64,000 nt of DNA from Nocardioides xinjiangensis (GCF_017916455.1 NZ_JAFMSY010000001.1:1409977-1473976), one strand, 5' to 3'; shown: positions 55,828-64,000, numbered from the stretch's first letter. A program made the numbers and translations. Notes: generated from the sequence alone by a model not told the origin.

Positions 55828-56462
55828 GCCTCCCCCCGAGCACGGACCTGTACGACGTCATCGCCCGCCGGCGCGACGTACGCGCCGAGTTCAGCGGTGA
55901 GGCGATCGACTGCGACGTCCTGCGGCGCGTGCTGGACGCCGCGCACAGCGCACCGAGCGTCGGGCACTCCCAGCCGTGGGACTTCGTCCTCGTCGCCGAC
56001 GAGGGCAGGCGGAGCACGTTCGCCGAGCACGTCGAGACCGAGCGGCGGGTCTTCGCCGACCAGCTGGCGGGCGAGCGGCGCGAGAGGTTCGAGCGGATCA
56101 AGGTCGAGGGCATCCGCGAGTCCGGCCTCGGTGTCGTCGTCACCTACGACAGCAGCCGCGGCGGGCAGCACGTGCTCGGCCGCCACGCGATCGCCGACAC
56201 CGGCCTCTACTCCACCTGCCTGGCCATCCAGAACCTCTGGCTCGCCGCGACCGCCGAGGGCCTCGGCGTCGGGTGGGTGTCGTTCTACCGCGAGGAGTTC
56301 CTCGCCGACCTCGTCGGCCTGCCCGACGGCGTACGCCCCGTCGCCTGGCTCTGCCTCGGGCCGGTCACGCAGCTGCAGGACGTCCCCGACCTCGTGCGCC
56401 ACGGCTGGCGCACGGGCCGGTCCCTCGACGACGCCGTCCACCTCGAGACCTGGAGGTCCTGA
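55824..56462 (+). CDS. bluB: 5,6-dimethylbenzimidazole synthase
   Basis: A 212-residue nitroreductase-fold enzyme that destroys FMN with O2 to make 5,6-dimethylbenzimidazole, the lower ligand of B12. VIARRRDVRAEFSGE holds the flavin-phosphate arginines, AHSAPSVGHSQPWDF includes the BluB-specific Ser-Pro-x-x-Gly loop, and WVSFYREEFLADLVGLP is typical. ATG overlaps the chelatase stop (ATGA). The need for O2 agrees with an aerobic B12 route. Confidence 0.94.
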   Translation: MSLPPSTDLYDVIARRRDVRAEFSGEAIDCDVLRRVLDAAHSAPSVGHSQPWDFVLVADEGRRSTFAEHVETERRVFADQLAGERRERFERIKVEGIRESGLGVVVTYDSSRGGQHVLGRHAIADTGLYSTCLAIQNLWLAATAEGLGVGWVSFYREEFLADLVGLPDGVRPVAWLCLGPVTQLQDVPDLVRHGWRTGRSLDDAVHLETWRS

Positions 56463-57077
56463 ATGCCGCAGGGAGTGCCGACCACCGTCCCCGACGACGG
56501 CCTGACCACCCGCCAGCGCCGCAACCGCCCGCTGCTCGCCGTCCACACCGGCGACGGCAAGGGCAAGTCGACCGCTGCCTTCGGCCTCGCGCTGCGCGGC
56601 TGGAACCAGGGCTTCGACATCGGGGTGTTCCAGTTCGTGAAGTCGGCGAAGTGGCGCATCGGAGAGCAGACCGTCCTCGAGCGCCTCGGCCGGCTCCACG
56701 AGGAGACCGGCGAGGGCGGGCCCGTCGCGTGGCACAAGATGGGCTCCGGCTGGTCGTGGTCGCGCAAGGGCGGCACCGACGAGGACCACGCCGCCGACGC
56801 CGCCGAGGGCTGGGCCGAGATCACCCGCGCGCTCGCCGAGGAGCGGCACGACCTCTACGTGCTCGACGAGTTCACCTACCCGATGAAGTGGGGCTGGGTC
56901 GACGTCGACGAGGTCGTGGCCACGCTGACCGACCGGCCCGGGCGGCAGCACGTCGTGATCACCGGCCGGTACGCCGACCCGCGCCTCCTCGACGCCGCCG
57001 ACCTCGTCACCGAGATGACCAAGGTCAAGCACCCGATGGACGTCGGGCAGAAGGGTCAGCGGGGCATCGAGTGGTGA
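56463..57077 (+). CDS. cobO: Cob(I)yrinate a,c-diamide adenosyltransferase
   Basis: A 204-residue ATP:corrinoid adenosyltransferase. The P-loop is VHTGDGKGKSTAAFG (about 27-41), and FQFVKSAKWRIGE and LYVLDEFTYPMKWGW follow as in CobO/BtuR. It attaches the 5'-deoxyadenosyl group to cobalt. The ATG begins directly after the bluB stop, and its own stop overlaps the cobB GTG. Confidence 0.95.
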   Translation: MPQGVPTTVPDDGLTTRQRRNRPLLAVHTGDGKGKSTAAFGLALRGWNQGFDIGVFQFVKSAKWRIGEQTVLERLGRLHEETGEGGPVAWHKMGSGWSWSRKGGTDEDHAADAAEGWAEITRALAEERHDLYVLDEFTYPMKWGWVDVDEVVATLTDRPGRQHVVITGRYADPRLLDAADLVTEMTKVKHPMDVGQKGQRGIEW

Positions 57078-59542
57078 CCCGCCTCCCCCGGCTGGTCGTC
57101 GCCGCGCCCGCCTCCGGACACGGCAAGACCACCGTCGCCACCGGGCTCATGGCCGCGCTCGCCCGCGCCGGTCACAAGGTGAGCGGCCACAAGGTCGGCC
57201 CCGACTACATCGACCCCGGCTACCACGCGCTCGCCACCGGCCGCCCCGGCCGCAACCTCGACCCGCACCTCGTCGGCGAGGAGCGGCTCGTGCCGCTGCT
57301 GCTGCACGGTGCCGCCGGCGCGGACCTCGCGATCGTCGAGGGGGTGATGGGGCTGTACGACGGCCGGATCGGCGGGGACGGGTTCGCGTCGACGGCGCAC
57401 GTCGCGGCGGTCACCCGCACGCCGGTCGTGCTGGTGGTCGACATCTCGTCGGCGTCGCGCACCATCGCCGCGACGATCCACGGTCTCTGCACCTGGGGCG
57501 CGCCCCCGGTCGACGTCGTGGGGGTGGTCCTCAACAAGGCCGGCTCCGAGCGGCACGCGCAGGAGGTCGTCCGGTCCATCGGCGACCGGGTACCGGTGCT
57601 CGGGATCCTGCAGCGCGACGACGGCATCGAGGCGCCGTCGCGGCACCTGGGGCTGGTGCCCGCCGCGGAGCGGGCCGACGCGGCGGCGGCGCTGGACCGG
57701 CTGGCCGCGCAGATCGGCGAGGCCGTCGACCTCGAGCGGGTCGTACGGCTGGCGTCCGCCGCGCCGGACCTCCCCGAGGCCCCGTGGCACCCCTCGGTAG
57801 TCCACCGGGAAGTGGCTGCCAGCGAGGGTCCGGGACGACCGTCTCCCGGTGGACTACCCGGGAGGGGGGCGAGGATCGCGGTCGCCGGCGGACGCGCGTT
57901 CACCTTCCGGTACGCCGAGACCGTCGAGCTGCTGGAGGCCGCCGGGGCGGAGGTCGTCGACCTCGACCCCCTCACCGACACCCGGCTGCCGGAGGGCACG
58001 ACCGGGCTCTACCTCGGCGGCGGCTTCCCCGAGATGCACGCCGTCGAGCTGGGCGCCAACGAGCGCCTCCGGCGCGACATCCGTACGGCGATCGCGCGGG
58101 GCCTGCCGACCGTGGCCGAGTGCGCCGGGCTGCTCTACCTCTGCGAGTCGGTGCAGGGCCCCGACGGCCCGCCCGTGCCGATGGTCGGCGCGATCGAGGC
58201 GACGGCCGCGATGGCGCCGCGGCTCACGCTGAGCTACCGCACCGCCACCGCGCCGGCCGACAACCTCCTGGCCCGCGCCGGCGACGTGGTCACCGGTCAC
58301 GAGTTCCACCGCACCCACCTCACCCGTCTCCACCAGGGCGACCCGGCGTGGCTGGTGCCCGACCCGGCGGGCGTCGCGACCACCCGCCTGCACGCGTCGT
58401 ACCTCCACACCCACTGGGCCGGCCATCCCCGCCTCGCGCGGCGGTTCGTCGAGGCGGCCGCCGCGTTCCGGGGCCCCGACCTCCGCCACCACGGCGACAG
58501 GGACGCCGCGCCCGGACTGGTCGACCTCGCCGTCAACGTCTTCGACGGTCCGCGCCCCGCCTGGCTCGACCGGGCCCTCGCCGACAGCCTCGCCGAGGCC
58601 GGGTCCTACCCCGACGCCCGCGACGCCGAGGCGGCGGTCGCGCGGCGCCACGGCCGGAGCGCCGACGACGTCCTCGCCACCGCCGGCGCCGCGGAGGCGT
58701 TCACCCTGCTCGCCCGGCTCCGCGAGTGGCGCCACCCGGTCGTCGTGCACCCGCAGTTCACCGAGCCCGAGGTGGCGCTCCGCAGCGCCGGACACACGCC
58801 GGGCCAGGTCCTGCTGACCCGGAAGGACGGCTTCCGGCTGCGGCCCGAGGAGGTCCCCGACGACGCCGACCTCGTGGTCATCGGCAACCCGACCAACCCG
58901 ACCGGCGTACGCCACCCGGCCGAGGCGATCACGGCGCTGGCGCGGGACGGCCGGCTGGTCGTCGTGGACGAGGCCTTCCTCGACGACGACGTCGAGACGC
59001 TGGCCGACCGGCGGCTCGAGGGGATCGTGGTCCTCCGCAGCCTCACCAAGCTGTGGTCGATCCCCGGGATCCGCGCCGGCTACGTCCTGGCCGAGCCGGC
59101 GGTCGTACGCCGGCTGCGCGACCTCCAGACGCCGTGGTCGGTCTCCGCGCCGGCGATCGCCGCCCTCGTCGCGACGAGCACCCCGCACGCGCAGGACGAG
59201 GCCCGCAGGAGGGCCGACGAGCTGGCGACGCGACGCGCGCACCTCGAGGCCGGGCTCCGCGAGCTCGGGATCGAGACCGTCGCCAGCACGGCGCCGTTCG
59301 TCCTCGCCCGCACCGGTCCGGGCAGCCGGGAAGCCCTGCTGCGCCGCGGTCTCGCGGTCCGCAGGGCCGACACGTTCCCCGGGCTGGGCGAGGAGTGGGT
59401 CCGCATCAGCGCCCGCCGGGCGGCGGTGACCGACGAGCTCCTCGGTGCGCTACGCTCGCTCCACCCAGTCCCGAGGAAGCCGGTGGGAATCCGGCGCAGT
59501 GGCGCTACTGTGACATCGCTCCGAGGCAACGCGGAGCGGTGA
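57074..59542 (+). CDS. cobB-cobC: Hydrogenobyrinate a,c-diamide synthase fused to CobC-like aminotransferase
   Basis: An 822-residue fusion. Residues 1-470 are CobB: P-loop APASGHGKTT (10-19) and a class I glutaminase domain with C350 (AECAGLLYL). From about 480 it continues as a PLP enzyme, GLVDLAVNVFDGP, IGNPTNPTG and SLTKLWSIPGIRAGY with K659, close to the mycobacterial CobC type (threonine-phosphate decarboxylase-like, supplying the aminopropanol arm). No stop or start lies between them. The last two dozen codons, after LRSLHPV, lie inside a riboswitch aptamer. GTG 57074 overlaps cobO. Confidence 0.9.
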   Translation: MTRLPRLVVAAPASGHGKTTVATGLMAALARAGHKVSGHKVGPDYIDPGYHALATGRPGRNLDPHLVGEERLVPLLLHGAAGADLAIVEGVMGLYDGRIGGDGFASTAHVAAVTRTPVVLVVDISSASRTIAATIHGLCTWGAPPVDVVGVVLNKAGSERHAQEVVRSIGDRVPVLGILQRDDGIEAPSRHLGLVPAAERADAAAALDRLAAQIGEAVDLERVVRLASAAPDLPEAPWHPSVVHREVAASEGPGRPSPGGLPGRGARIAVAGGRAFTFRYAETVELLEAAGAEVVDLDPLTDTRLPEGTTGLYLGGGFPEMHAVELGANERLRRDIRTAIARGLPTVAECAGLLYLCESVQGPDGPPVPMVGAIEATAAMAPRLTLSYRTATAPADNLLARAGDVVTGHEFHRTHLTRLHQGDPAWLVPDPAGVATTRLHASYLHTHWAGHPRLARRFVEAAAAFRGPDLRHHGDRDAAPGLVDLAVNVFDGPRPAWLDRALADSLAEAGSYPDARDAEAAVARRHGRSADDVLATAGAAEAFTLLARLREWRHPVVVHPQFTEPEVALRSAGHTPGQVLLTRKDGFRLRPEEVPDDADLVVIGNPTNPTGVRHPAEAITALARDGRLVVVDEAFLDDDVETLADRRLEGIVVLRSLTKLWSIPGIRAGYVLAEPAVVRRLRDLQTPWSVSAPAIAALVATSTPHAQDEARRRADELATRRAHLEAGLRELGIETVASTAPFVLARTGPGSREALLRRGLAVRRADTFPGLGEEWVRISARRAAVTDELLGALRSLHPVPRKPVGIRRSGATVTSLRGNAER
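57796..57858. repeat. Inverted repeat in the CobB interdomain linker
   Basis: GGTAGTCCACCGGGA (57796-57810) and its exact complement (57844-57858) enclose 33 bases. The 63-base span encodes residues about 241-262, between the ATPase and glutaminase domains. Confidence 0.85.
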
Positions 59543-59580
59543 AGTCAGACCCGACGGACTGGAAGTCACTCCCATCGACC
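59451..59580 (+). promoter_or_regulatory. Cobalamin riboswitch for cbtB-cbtA, overlapping cobB-cobC
   Basis: TACGCT (59451-59456) is a -10 box inside the coding region. The aptamer has GAGGAAGCCGGTGGGAATCC (from 59473), GGCGCTACTGTGAC, and the B12 box GAAGTCAGACCCGACGG (59543-59559). The cobB-cobC stop codon (59540-59542) lies within it. A purine-rich ribosome site follows before the cbtB ATG. Confidence 0.92.
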
Positions 59581-59609
59581 CGGGACGCTTTCATCCCGAA
59601 GGAGGAACC

Positions 59610-59843
59610 ATGGCGCACGCCATCTCCAGCCCTGCCTCGATCTCCGGTGCGGGCTCCGCGCCGTCCGACCTCGCCATCCCCGTCCGCGAGCTGGCCCCCT
59701 GGCTGGTCCTGGGCGCCCTGCTCGCCCTGTCGGTCCTCGTGCTGATCAGCTCGGTGCAGGGCGCGATCACGATCCCCGAGGGCACCGCGATCCACGAGTG
59801 GGTCCACGACGGCCGGCACCTGCTCGGCTTCCCCTGCCACTGA
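59610..59843 (+). CDS. cbtB: CbtB, predicted cobalt transporter small subunit
   Basis: A 77-residue protein with one membrane helix (about 29-51) and the C-terminal metal motif HEWVHDGRHLLGFPCH, the CbtB signature. With CbtA it forms a predicted cobalt uptake system found behind B12 riboswitches. AAGGAGG precedes the ATG. It is directly under the riboswitch, so cobalt import should fall when B12 is ample. Confidence 0.93.
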   Translation: MAHAISSPASISGAGSAPSDLAIPVRELAPWLVLGALLALSVLVLISSVQGAITIPEGTAIHEWVHDGRHLLGFPCH

Positions 59844-59844
59844 C

Positions 59845-60663
59845 GTGCGCGGGTTGAGCACCCGGACCTTCCTGGTCCACGGTCTGCTCGCTGGTCTCCT
59901 CGCCGGTCTCGCCGCGTTCGTCGTGGCGTACGCCGTCGGCGAGCCGCACGTCGACAGGGCCATCGCGCTCGAGACCGGTGCCGCCGACGAGGCCGCCGGC
60001 GCCCCGGCGCCCGACGGGCACGACCACACGCACGAGCACGCCGCCGCGGACGGCCACTCCCACGGCGAGGACGCCGCGGTGTCGCGCACCACCCAGTCGA
60101 CCTGGGGCCTGGCCACCGGCACCCTCGCCATCGGCGTCGTCCTCGGCGGCCTCACCGGCCTCCTGTCCGCAGCGGGGCTGGGCCGCCTCGGCTCCCTGCG
60201 GCCGGCGGCCAGCACCGCGCTGGTCGCCCTGCTGGGCGCGGTGTCGTTCAGCCTCGTGCCGTTCCTCAAGTACCCCGCCACCCCGCCCGCCGTCGGCTCC
60301 GGCGAGACCGTCGACAGCCGCACCGCGCTCTACTTCGGGTTCGTCGCGGTGTCGCTGGTCGCGGTCGTCGCCGCCGTCGCCGCCGCCCGGCGGGCGATGC
60401 ACCGGTGGGGCGCGGTCCCCGCCGTCGTCGCGGGCCTGGCGACGTACGTCGCTGCGGTGACGGTCGCGGCGCTCGCGTTCCCGAAGGTCGACGAGCTGGG
60501 CACCTTCCCGGCCGGCGTCCTGTGGGACTTCCGCGTCGCGTCGCTGCTGACGCTGCTGGCGACGTGGGTGGTGATCGGCGCGGCGCTCACGGTGCTGGTC
60601 GACCGCACGTGGCGGCGGCAGGCCGCGGTGGAGGCGCAGCGCGCGTTCGCCGCGTCGCTCTGA
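59845..60663 (+). CDS. cbtA: CbtA, predicted cobalt transporter
   Basis: A 272-residue membrane protein with about five to six helices. A histidine-rich loop DGHDHTHEHAAADGHSHGED (about 54-73) follows the first helix and probably collects metal ions. FLKYPATPPAVGSGETVDSRTALYF is the conserved middle stretch. The GTG begins one base after the cbtB stop. Function is inferred from riboswitch and gene linkage in the family. Confidence 0.92.
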   Translation: MRGLSTRTFLVHGLLAGLLAGLAAFVVAYAVGEPHVDRAIALETGAADEAAGAPAPDGHDHTHEHAAADGHSHGEDAAVSRTTQSTWGLATGTLAIGVVLGGLTGLLSAAGLGRLGSLRPAASTALVALLGAVSFSLVPFLKYPATPPAVGSGETVDSRTALYFGFVAVSLVAVVAAVAAARRAMHRWGAVPAVVAGLATYVAAVTVAALAFPKVDELGTFPAGVLWDFRVASLLTLLATWVVIGAALTVLVDRTWRRQAAVEAQRAFAASL

Positions 60664-60679
60664 CGGCGGGCTGAGAAAG

Positions 60680-61639
60680 GTGAGCCGCGCGCCAGCCGGC
60701 CGGGCCGTCGGCATCGTGCTCGGCCACCTCGCCGACCGGCGCTTCGGCGACCCGCGCCGCGGGCACCCCGTCGCGCTCTTCGGCCGGGTCGCGACCGCCC
60801 TCGAGGAGCGGACGTACGCCGACGCGCGCGGCCGTGGCGCCGTCCACCTCGCCCTCCTGGTCGGGGCCGTCGCGGGAGGCGGCCTCGTCCTGGAGCGGCG
60901 AGTGGCGGAACGCCCGCTCACCCACGCGCTGGTCACCGCGGCGGCGACGTGGACGGTCCTCGGCGGCACGTCGCTGGGGCGCGAGGCCCGAGCGGTCCAC
61001 GGCCACCTCGACGCCGGCGACCTGCCGGCCGCCCGGCGGCGGCTGACGCACCTCGTCGGCCGCGATACCTCCGTCCTCGACGAGGCCGAGGTCAGCCGGG
61101 CGGCCGTGGAGTCCGTCGCGGAGAACACCTCCGACGCCGTCGTCGCCCCGCTGGTGTGGGGAGCGGTGCTCGGCGTGCCCGGCCTCCTCGGCTACCGCGC
61201 CGCGAACACCCTCGACGCCATGGTCGGCCACCGCGGGGCGCGCTACGGCCGCTTCGGGTGGGCCTCGGCGCGCCTCGACGACCTGCTCAACCTGCCCGGG
61301 GCGCGGCTCAGCGGCCTGCTGGCCGCGGTGCTCGCCCCGGTCGTGGGCGGGCGACCGGCTGCCGCCGTCACCGCCTGGGCCCGCGACGCGCGGCGCCACC
61401 CGAGCCCCAACGCCGGCGTGGTCGAGGCCGCGTTCGCCGGCGCGCTCGGCGTACGGCTCGGGGGGCGCAACCACTACGCCCACGGCATCGAGGACCGCGT
61501 GCTGCTCGGCGACGGGCCGGCGCCCGGCCGGGACGACATCGCCCGCGCGGTGCGGCTCGCCGACGCGGTGGGCGCCGCGGCCGTGGCGGTCGCGGCGCTG
61601 GTCGCGTGGCGGGCCCGACCGGGTCGGGTGCGCGTCTAG
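60680..61639 (+). CDS. cobD: Adenosylcobinamide-phosphate synthase (CobD/CbiB)
   Basis: A 319-residue integral membrane protein joining adenosylcobyric acid to aminopropanol or its phosphate. GDPRRGHPVALFGR (about 23-36), LDEAEVSRAAVESVAENTSDAVVAPL and YRAANTLDAMVGHR are the family motifs. The GTG follows GAGAAAG, 16 bases after cbtA, so it may be in the same transcript. Its TAG stop overlaps the convergent gene's stop in a CTAG. Confidence 0.93.
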   Translation: MSRAPAGRAVGIVLGHLADRRFGDPRRGHPVALFGRVATALEERTYADARGRGAVHLALLVGAVAGGGLVLERRVAERPLTHALVTAAATWTVLGGTSLGREARAVHGHLDAGDLPAARRRLTHLVGRDTSVLDEAEVSRAAVESVAENTSDAVVAPLVWGAVLGVPGLLGYRAANTLDAMVGHRGARYGRFGWASARLDDLLNLPGARLSGLLAAVLAPVVGGRPAAAVTAWARDARRHPSPNAGVVEAAFAGALGVRLGGRNHYAHGIEDRVLLGDGPAPGRDDIARAVRLADAVGAAAVAVAALVAWRARPGRVRV

Positions 61640-62136
61640 GCGAACGGGTTCGGCAGGGCTCCCGGCAGCCCGGCGAGCAGCTCGCGCGCCCGCGCGGCGT
61701 GCTTGTTCTCGACGAGCACCTCGTACTTCGTCGCGACCACCTGGGTGACCGAGGAGAAGTCGCGCTGCCCGCGGGTGAAGGCGTAGCCGATGAGCGCCCA
61801 GACCAGGCCGAAGGTCGCGCCCATGAAGGCGGTGCTCAGCAGCACCTGCCACAGGTCGGAGGTGGTGAACAGCGCGAAGATCAGCCCGACGAAGACGCCG
61901 AACCAGAGGCCGGACAGGATGCCGCCGACCGCAATCCGGGCCCACGTGAGCCGGCCGGTGATGCGCTCGATGCGCTTGAGGTCGGTGCCCACGATCATCA
62001 GCTGGTCGACGGGGAACTCCGCGTCGGCGAGGAAGTCGACGGTCCTCTGCGCGGCGGCGTAGTCGTCGTAGACCGCCAGCGACTGCGGGAACTGCAGCTT
62101 CACGGGCGAGGCGGGGGTGAGGCCCGGTGTCGACAT
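61636..62136 (-). CDS. GSP17M-like (general stress protein 17M domain) membrane protein
   Basis: A 166-residue protein. An N-terminal soluble half (about 15-60, LAVYDDYAAAQRTVDFLADAEFPVDQLMIVGTDLKRIERITGRL) has the stress-protein-17M fold pattern. Two glycine-rich helices follow (about 66-92 and 98-122), then a charged tail. The family occurs widely in actinobacteria with unknown function. It sits between cobD and cobK but on no evident B12 path. The ATG is 6 bases after TATCGT. Confidence 0.8.
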   Translation of the reverse strand: MSTPGLTPASPVKLQFPQSLAVYDDYAAAQRTVDFLADAEFPVDQLMIVGTDLKRIERITGRLTWARIAVGGILSGLWFGVFVGLIFALFTTSDLWQVLLSTAFMGATFGLVWALIGYAFTRGQRDFSSVTQVVATKYEVLVENKHAARARELLAGLPGALPNPFA

Positions 62137-62142
62137 GTCACC

Positions 62143-62148
62143 ACGATA
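62143..62148 (-). promoter_or_regulatory. -10 box of a leaderless promoter
   Basis: On the minus strand TATCGT lies 6 bases before the ATG at 62136. Confidence 0.55.
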
Positions 62149-62164
62149 CGTGCGGCACGCAGGC

Positions 62165-62908
62165 TCAGGACGTCCGGCGCAGGACCCACTCCGCGGCGGC
62201 GGCCGCGTCGGGCACGGTCGCCACGCCGGGCACCTCCGGCTGCCGGCGTACGACGACCACGGGCACGCCCAACTGCCCGGCCGCCTCCATCTTGGGCCAG
62301 GTGTGGCGGCCGCCGGAGTCCTTGGTCACCAGCACGTCCACCCCGTGCTCGCCGAACAGCTCCAGCTCCCCGGCGAGGTGGTACGGCCCCCGGTCCAGCA
62401 GCACCAGCCACGACGCCGGCACCTCGACCTCCGGCGGGTCGACCACACGGGCGACGGCGCGGTGCCCGGCCAGCGGCCCGACGAGCTCGGCCAGGGGCTG
62501 GCGCCCGACGGTGAGCAGCGGGCGGCGGCCCAGCGACGCGGCGAGCGCGGCCGCGGTCGCGTGGTCGTCGACCCAGTGCCAGTCCTCCGCGCCGGGCGCG
62601 TCGCCCCAACCCGGTCGCGCCAGCCGGAGCAGCGGGACGCCGGAGGCCGCGCACGCCGCGGCGGCGTTGGCGGAGATGCCCTCGGCGAACGGGTGGGTCG
62701 CGTCGACCACCGCGGTGGCGCGGTGCTCCGCGAGCCACGACCTGAGGCCGTCGACCCCGCCGAAGCCACCCGAGCGCACCTCGCCGACCGGCAGCCGCGG
62801 GCGCTCGACCCGACCCGCGAGCGACGACACGACGCGCACGCCCGCCTCGTCCAGGAGCGCCGCGAGCTCGCGCGCCTCCCCCGTGCCGCCGAGCAGCAGG
62901 ACCGTCAT
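62165..62908 (-). CDS. cobK: Precorrin-6A reductase
   Basis: A 247-residue NADPH-dependent reductase that makes precorrin-6B (dihydro-precorrin-6A). [17 protein letters not shown] is the N-terminal loop, [19 protein letters not shown] the central active-site motif, and [19 protein letters not shown] the C-terminal signature. ATG 62908 overlaps the stop of cobQ (ATGA), so the two are translationally coupled. Confidence 0.94.
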   Translation of the reverse strand: MTVLLLGGTGEARELAALLDEAGVRVVSSLAGRVERPRLPVGEVRSGGFGGVDGLRSWLAEHRATAVVDATHPFAEGISANAAAACAASGVPLLRLARPGWGDAPGAEDWHWVDDHATAAALAASLGRRPLLTVGRQPLAELVGPLAGHRAVARVVDPPEVEVPASWLVLLDRGPYHLAGELELFGEHGVDVLVTKDSGGRHTWPKMEAAGQLGVPVVVVRRQPEVPGVATVPDAAAAAEWVLRRTS

Positions 62909-64000
62909 CGCGACGCCCCCGGCTCGAGCGCCGGCAGCCCGGCAGGCGCTCCGGACGTCGCGAGGTCGAGCAGGGCGTCGAGGTCGAGGTGCTCCTCGGC
63001 CAGGTCGCCGAGCAGGTCGAGCCGGCGCTCGCGCATCTCCGCGAAGCCGACGTCGCCCGGCTCGTACGCCGCCCCGGCCGCGGTGGCGACCTCGGTGAGC
63101 AGCGCCCGGCGGAAGTCGTCGCCCTCCAGGCTGCCGTGCCACATGGTCCCGAAGACCGCACCGGCCCGGGCGCCGCCGAGGAACTCCTCGCCGCCGTGGC
63201 GGGTGGTCCGGCCGTGGTGGATCTCGTAGCCGTGGGCGTCGGCGCCGAGCGCGGTGCCGGTCGGGAGCCGCAGCACCTTGTCCGCCGCGAACGTCGTCGT
63301 CACGTCGAGCAGGCCCAGGCCCGCCTCGTCCGCGCCCGTCGCGCCCTCCACGCCGTCGGGGTCGAGGATCCGCCGCCCGAGCATCTGGAAGCCGCCGCAG
63401 ATCCCGAGCACCGGCCTGCCCGCGCGGGCGTGGTCCGCGACCGCGCGGTCGAGTCCGCGGGCGCGCAGCCACTCGAGGTCCGCCAGCGTGGCACGCGTGC
63501 CCGGCAGGACGACGAGGTCCGCGCCGGCGAGCGCGCGGGCGTCGGACGCGAACGTGACGTCCACCCCTGGCTCGATGCCCAGCGCGTCGACGTCGGTGAA
63601 GTTGGAGATCCGCGGCAGGCGGACCACCGCGACGCGCAGGCGCGCGTCCGCATCGGTCGCGCGGCGCCCGCCGAGGTTGAGCGCGTCCTCGGAGTCGAGC
63701 CAGAGGTCCGGGTGCCAGGGCAGCACGCCGTACACCTCGCGCCCGGTCAGCGACGTGAGCTCCTCGAGGCCCGGGCGCAGCAGTCCCACGTCGCCGCGGA
63801 ACTTGTTGACCACGAAGCCGGCGACGAGCGCCTGGTCGGCCGCGGACAGCAGGGCGAGGGTGCCGAACATCGCCGCGAACACGCCGCCGCGGTCGATGTC
63901 GCCGACGACCACCGTGGGGACCGCGCCGTGCCGCGCCAGCCCCATGTTGACGTAGTCGCCGGCGCGCAGGTTGATCTCGGCCGGGCTGCCCGCCCCCTCC
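62905..64000 (-). CDS. cobQ: Adenosylcobyric acid synthase, partial (5' end beyond window)
   Basis: The C-terminal 365 codons of a glutamine-dependent amidase of about 490-510 residues. The visible part has [20 protein letters not shown] (synthetase domain), [13 protein letters not shown] and, in the class I glutaminase domain, [11 protein letters not shown] with the nucleophilic cysteine and a C-terminal [17 protein letters not shown]. It amidates four side chains of adenosylcobyrinate a,c-diamide. The N-terminal P-loop lies off the right edge. Confidence 0.94.
   Translation of the reverse strand, partial: EGAGSPAEINLRAGDYVNMGLARHGAVPTVVVGDIDRGGVFAAMFGTLALLSAADQALVAGFVVNKFRGDVGLLRPGLEELTSLTGREVYGVLPWHPDLWLDSEDALNLGGRRATDADARLRVAVVRLPRISNFTDVDALGIEPGVDVTFASDARALAGADLVVLPGTRATLADLEWLRARGLDRAVADHARAGRPVLGICGGFQMLGRRILDPDGVEGATGADEAGLGLLDVTTTFAADKVLRLPTGTALGADAHGYEIHHGRTTRHGGEEFLGGARAGAVFGTMWHGSLEGDDFRRALLTEVATAAGAAYEPGDVGFAEMRERRLDLLGDLAEEHLDLDALLDLATSGAPAGLPALEPGASR

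Noticed and set aside
61636..61639. Shared CTAG as a possible special site
   Set aside because: It is only the overlap of two convergent TAG stop codons, a chance result of close packing.

Overview
The window is a very GC-rich chromosomal segment with many GTG starts, tight ATGA/GTGA stop-start overlaps and many genes that begin 6-8 bases after a TANNNT-type -10 box, which is the look of leaderless transcripts. Together with the protein families present (CobIJ fusion, ChlI-ChlD type chelatase, CYP152, PYGQ-rich membrane proteins) this points to an actinobacterium, most likely of the Nocardioidaceae (Nocardioides-like). This placement is inferred. I see no rRNA, tRNA, insertion sequence, prophage or CRISPR array.

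Layout. 1-11.4 kb holds housekeeping and membrane genes: a TrmH-type rRNA/tRNA methyltransferase cut by the window edge, DedA, pyrE, a PLP aminotransferase, two proline/glycine/tyrosine-rich membrane proteins, an ABC-2 exporter pair, an isochorismatase-like hydrolase with a PfkB kinase, a YihY membrane protein and a CYP152-type P450. 11.5-15.3 kb is a hexarate (glucarate/galactarate) catabolic operon in the order kdgD, aldehyde dehydrogenase, gudD. It takes the sugar acid to 2-oxoglutarate. 15.6-21.4 kb is mixed: two short-chain dehydrogenase-fold proteins, a small Cys-containing protein, a secreted M14 peptidase, an acetyltransferase and an orphan GAF histidine kinase. 21.5-29.4 kb returns to sugar acids: a LysR regulator divergent from a tripartite tricarboxylate-type transporter (tctCBA), a universal stress protein, a second glucarate-dehydratase-like enzyme, a GntR/FadR regulator and a talarate/galactarate-dehydratase-like enzyme. 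The glucarate operon and the transporter operon have almost the same promoter-proximal sequence, so they probably form one regulon. 29.5-34.1 kb encodes 2-hydroxyacid metabolism (FMN- and FAD-dependent dehydrogenases, an NAD-dependent 2-hydroxyacid dehydrogenase and an AEC permease). 34.1-39.4 kb has a CDP-glycerol transferase-like protein, a secreted metalloprotease, a CPBP protease and an MFS exporter. ClpB follows with a HAIR-like HspR site.

From 42.3 kb to the right edge is an oxygen-dependent cobalamin (B12) locus: cobF, cobN, a truncated cobG, cobH, cobIJ, cobM, cobL, a chlI-chlD type chelatase, bluB, cobO, a cobB-cobC fusion, cbtB, cbtA, cobD(cbiB), cobK and cobQ (cut by the edge). Four cobalamin riboswitches control cobNF, cobH-IJ-M, the chelatase-bluB-cobO-cobBC run and cbtBA. 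SUMT (cobA) and the late nucleotide-loop genes (cobP/U, cobS, cobT) are not in the window. Two unrelated genes sit inside the region: a secreted repeat protein at 51 kb and a GSP17M-like membrane protein at 62 kb.

The least explained features are three repeat structures: a 32-bp-periodic array with four units in each orientation (27.3-27.5 kb), three copies of a 44-nt hairpin that each enclose an 11-codon open frame (42.2-42.35 kb), and a 70-nt near-perfect palindrome (15.4-15.5 kb). Palindromes also lie inside the linkers of the multidomain CobIJ and CobB proteins, and a riboswitch overlaps the 3' end of the cobB-cobC gene.
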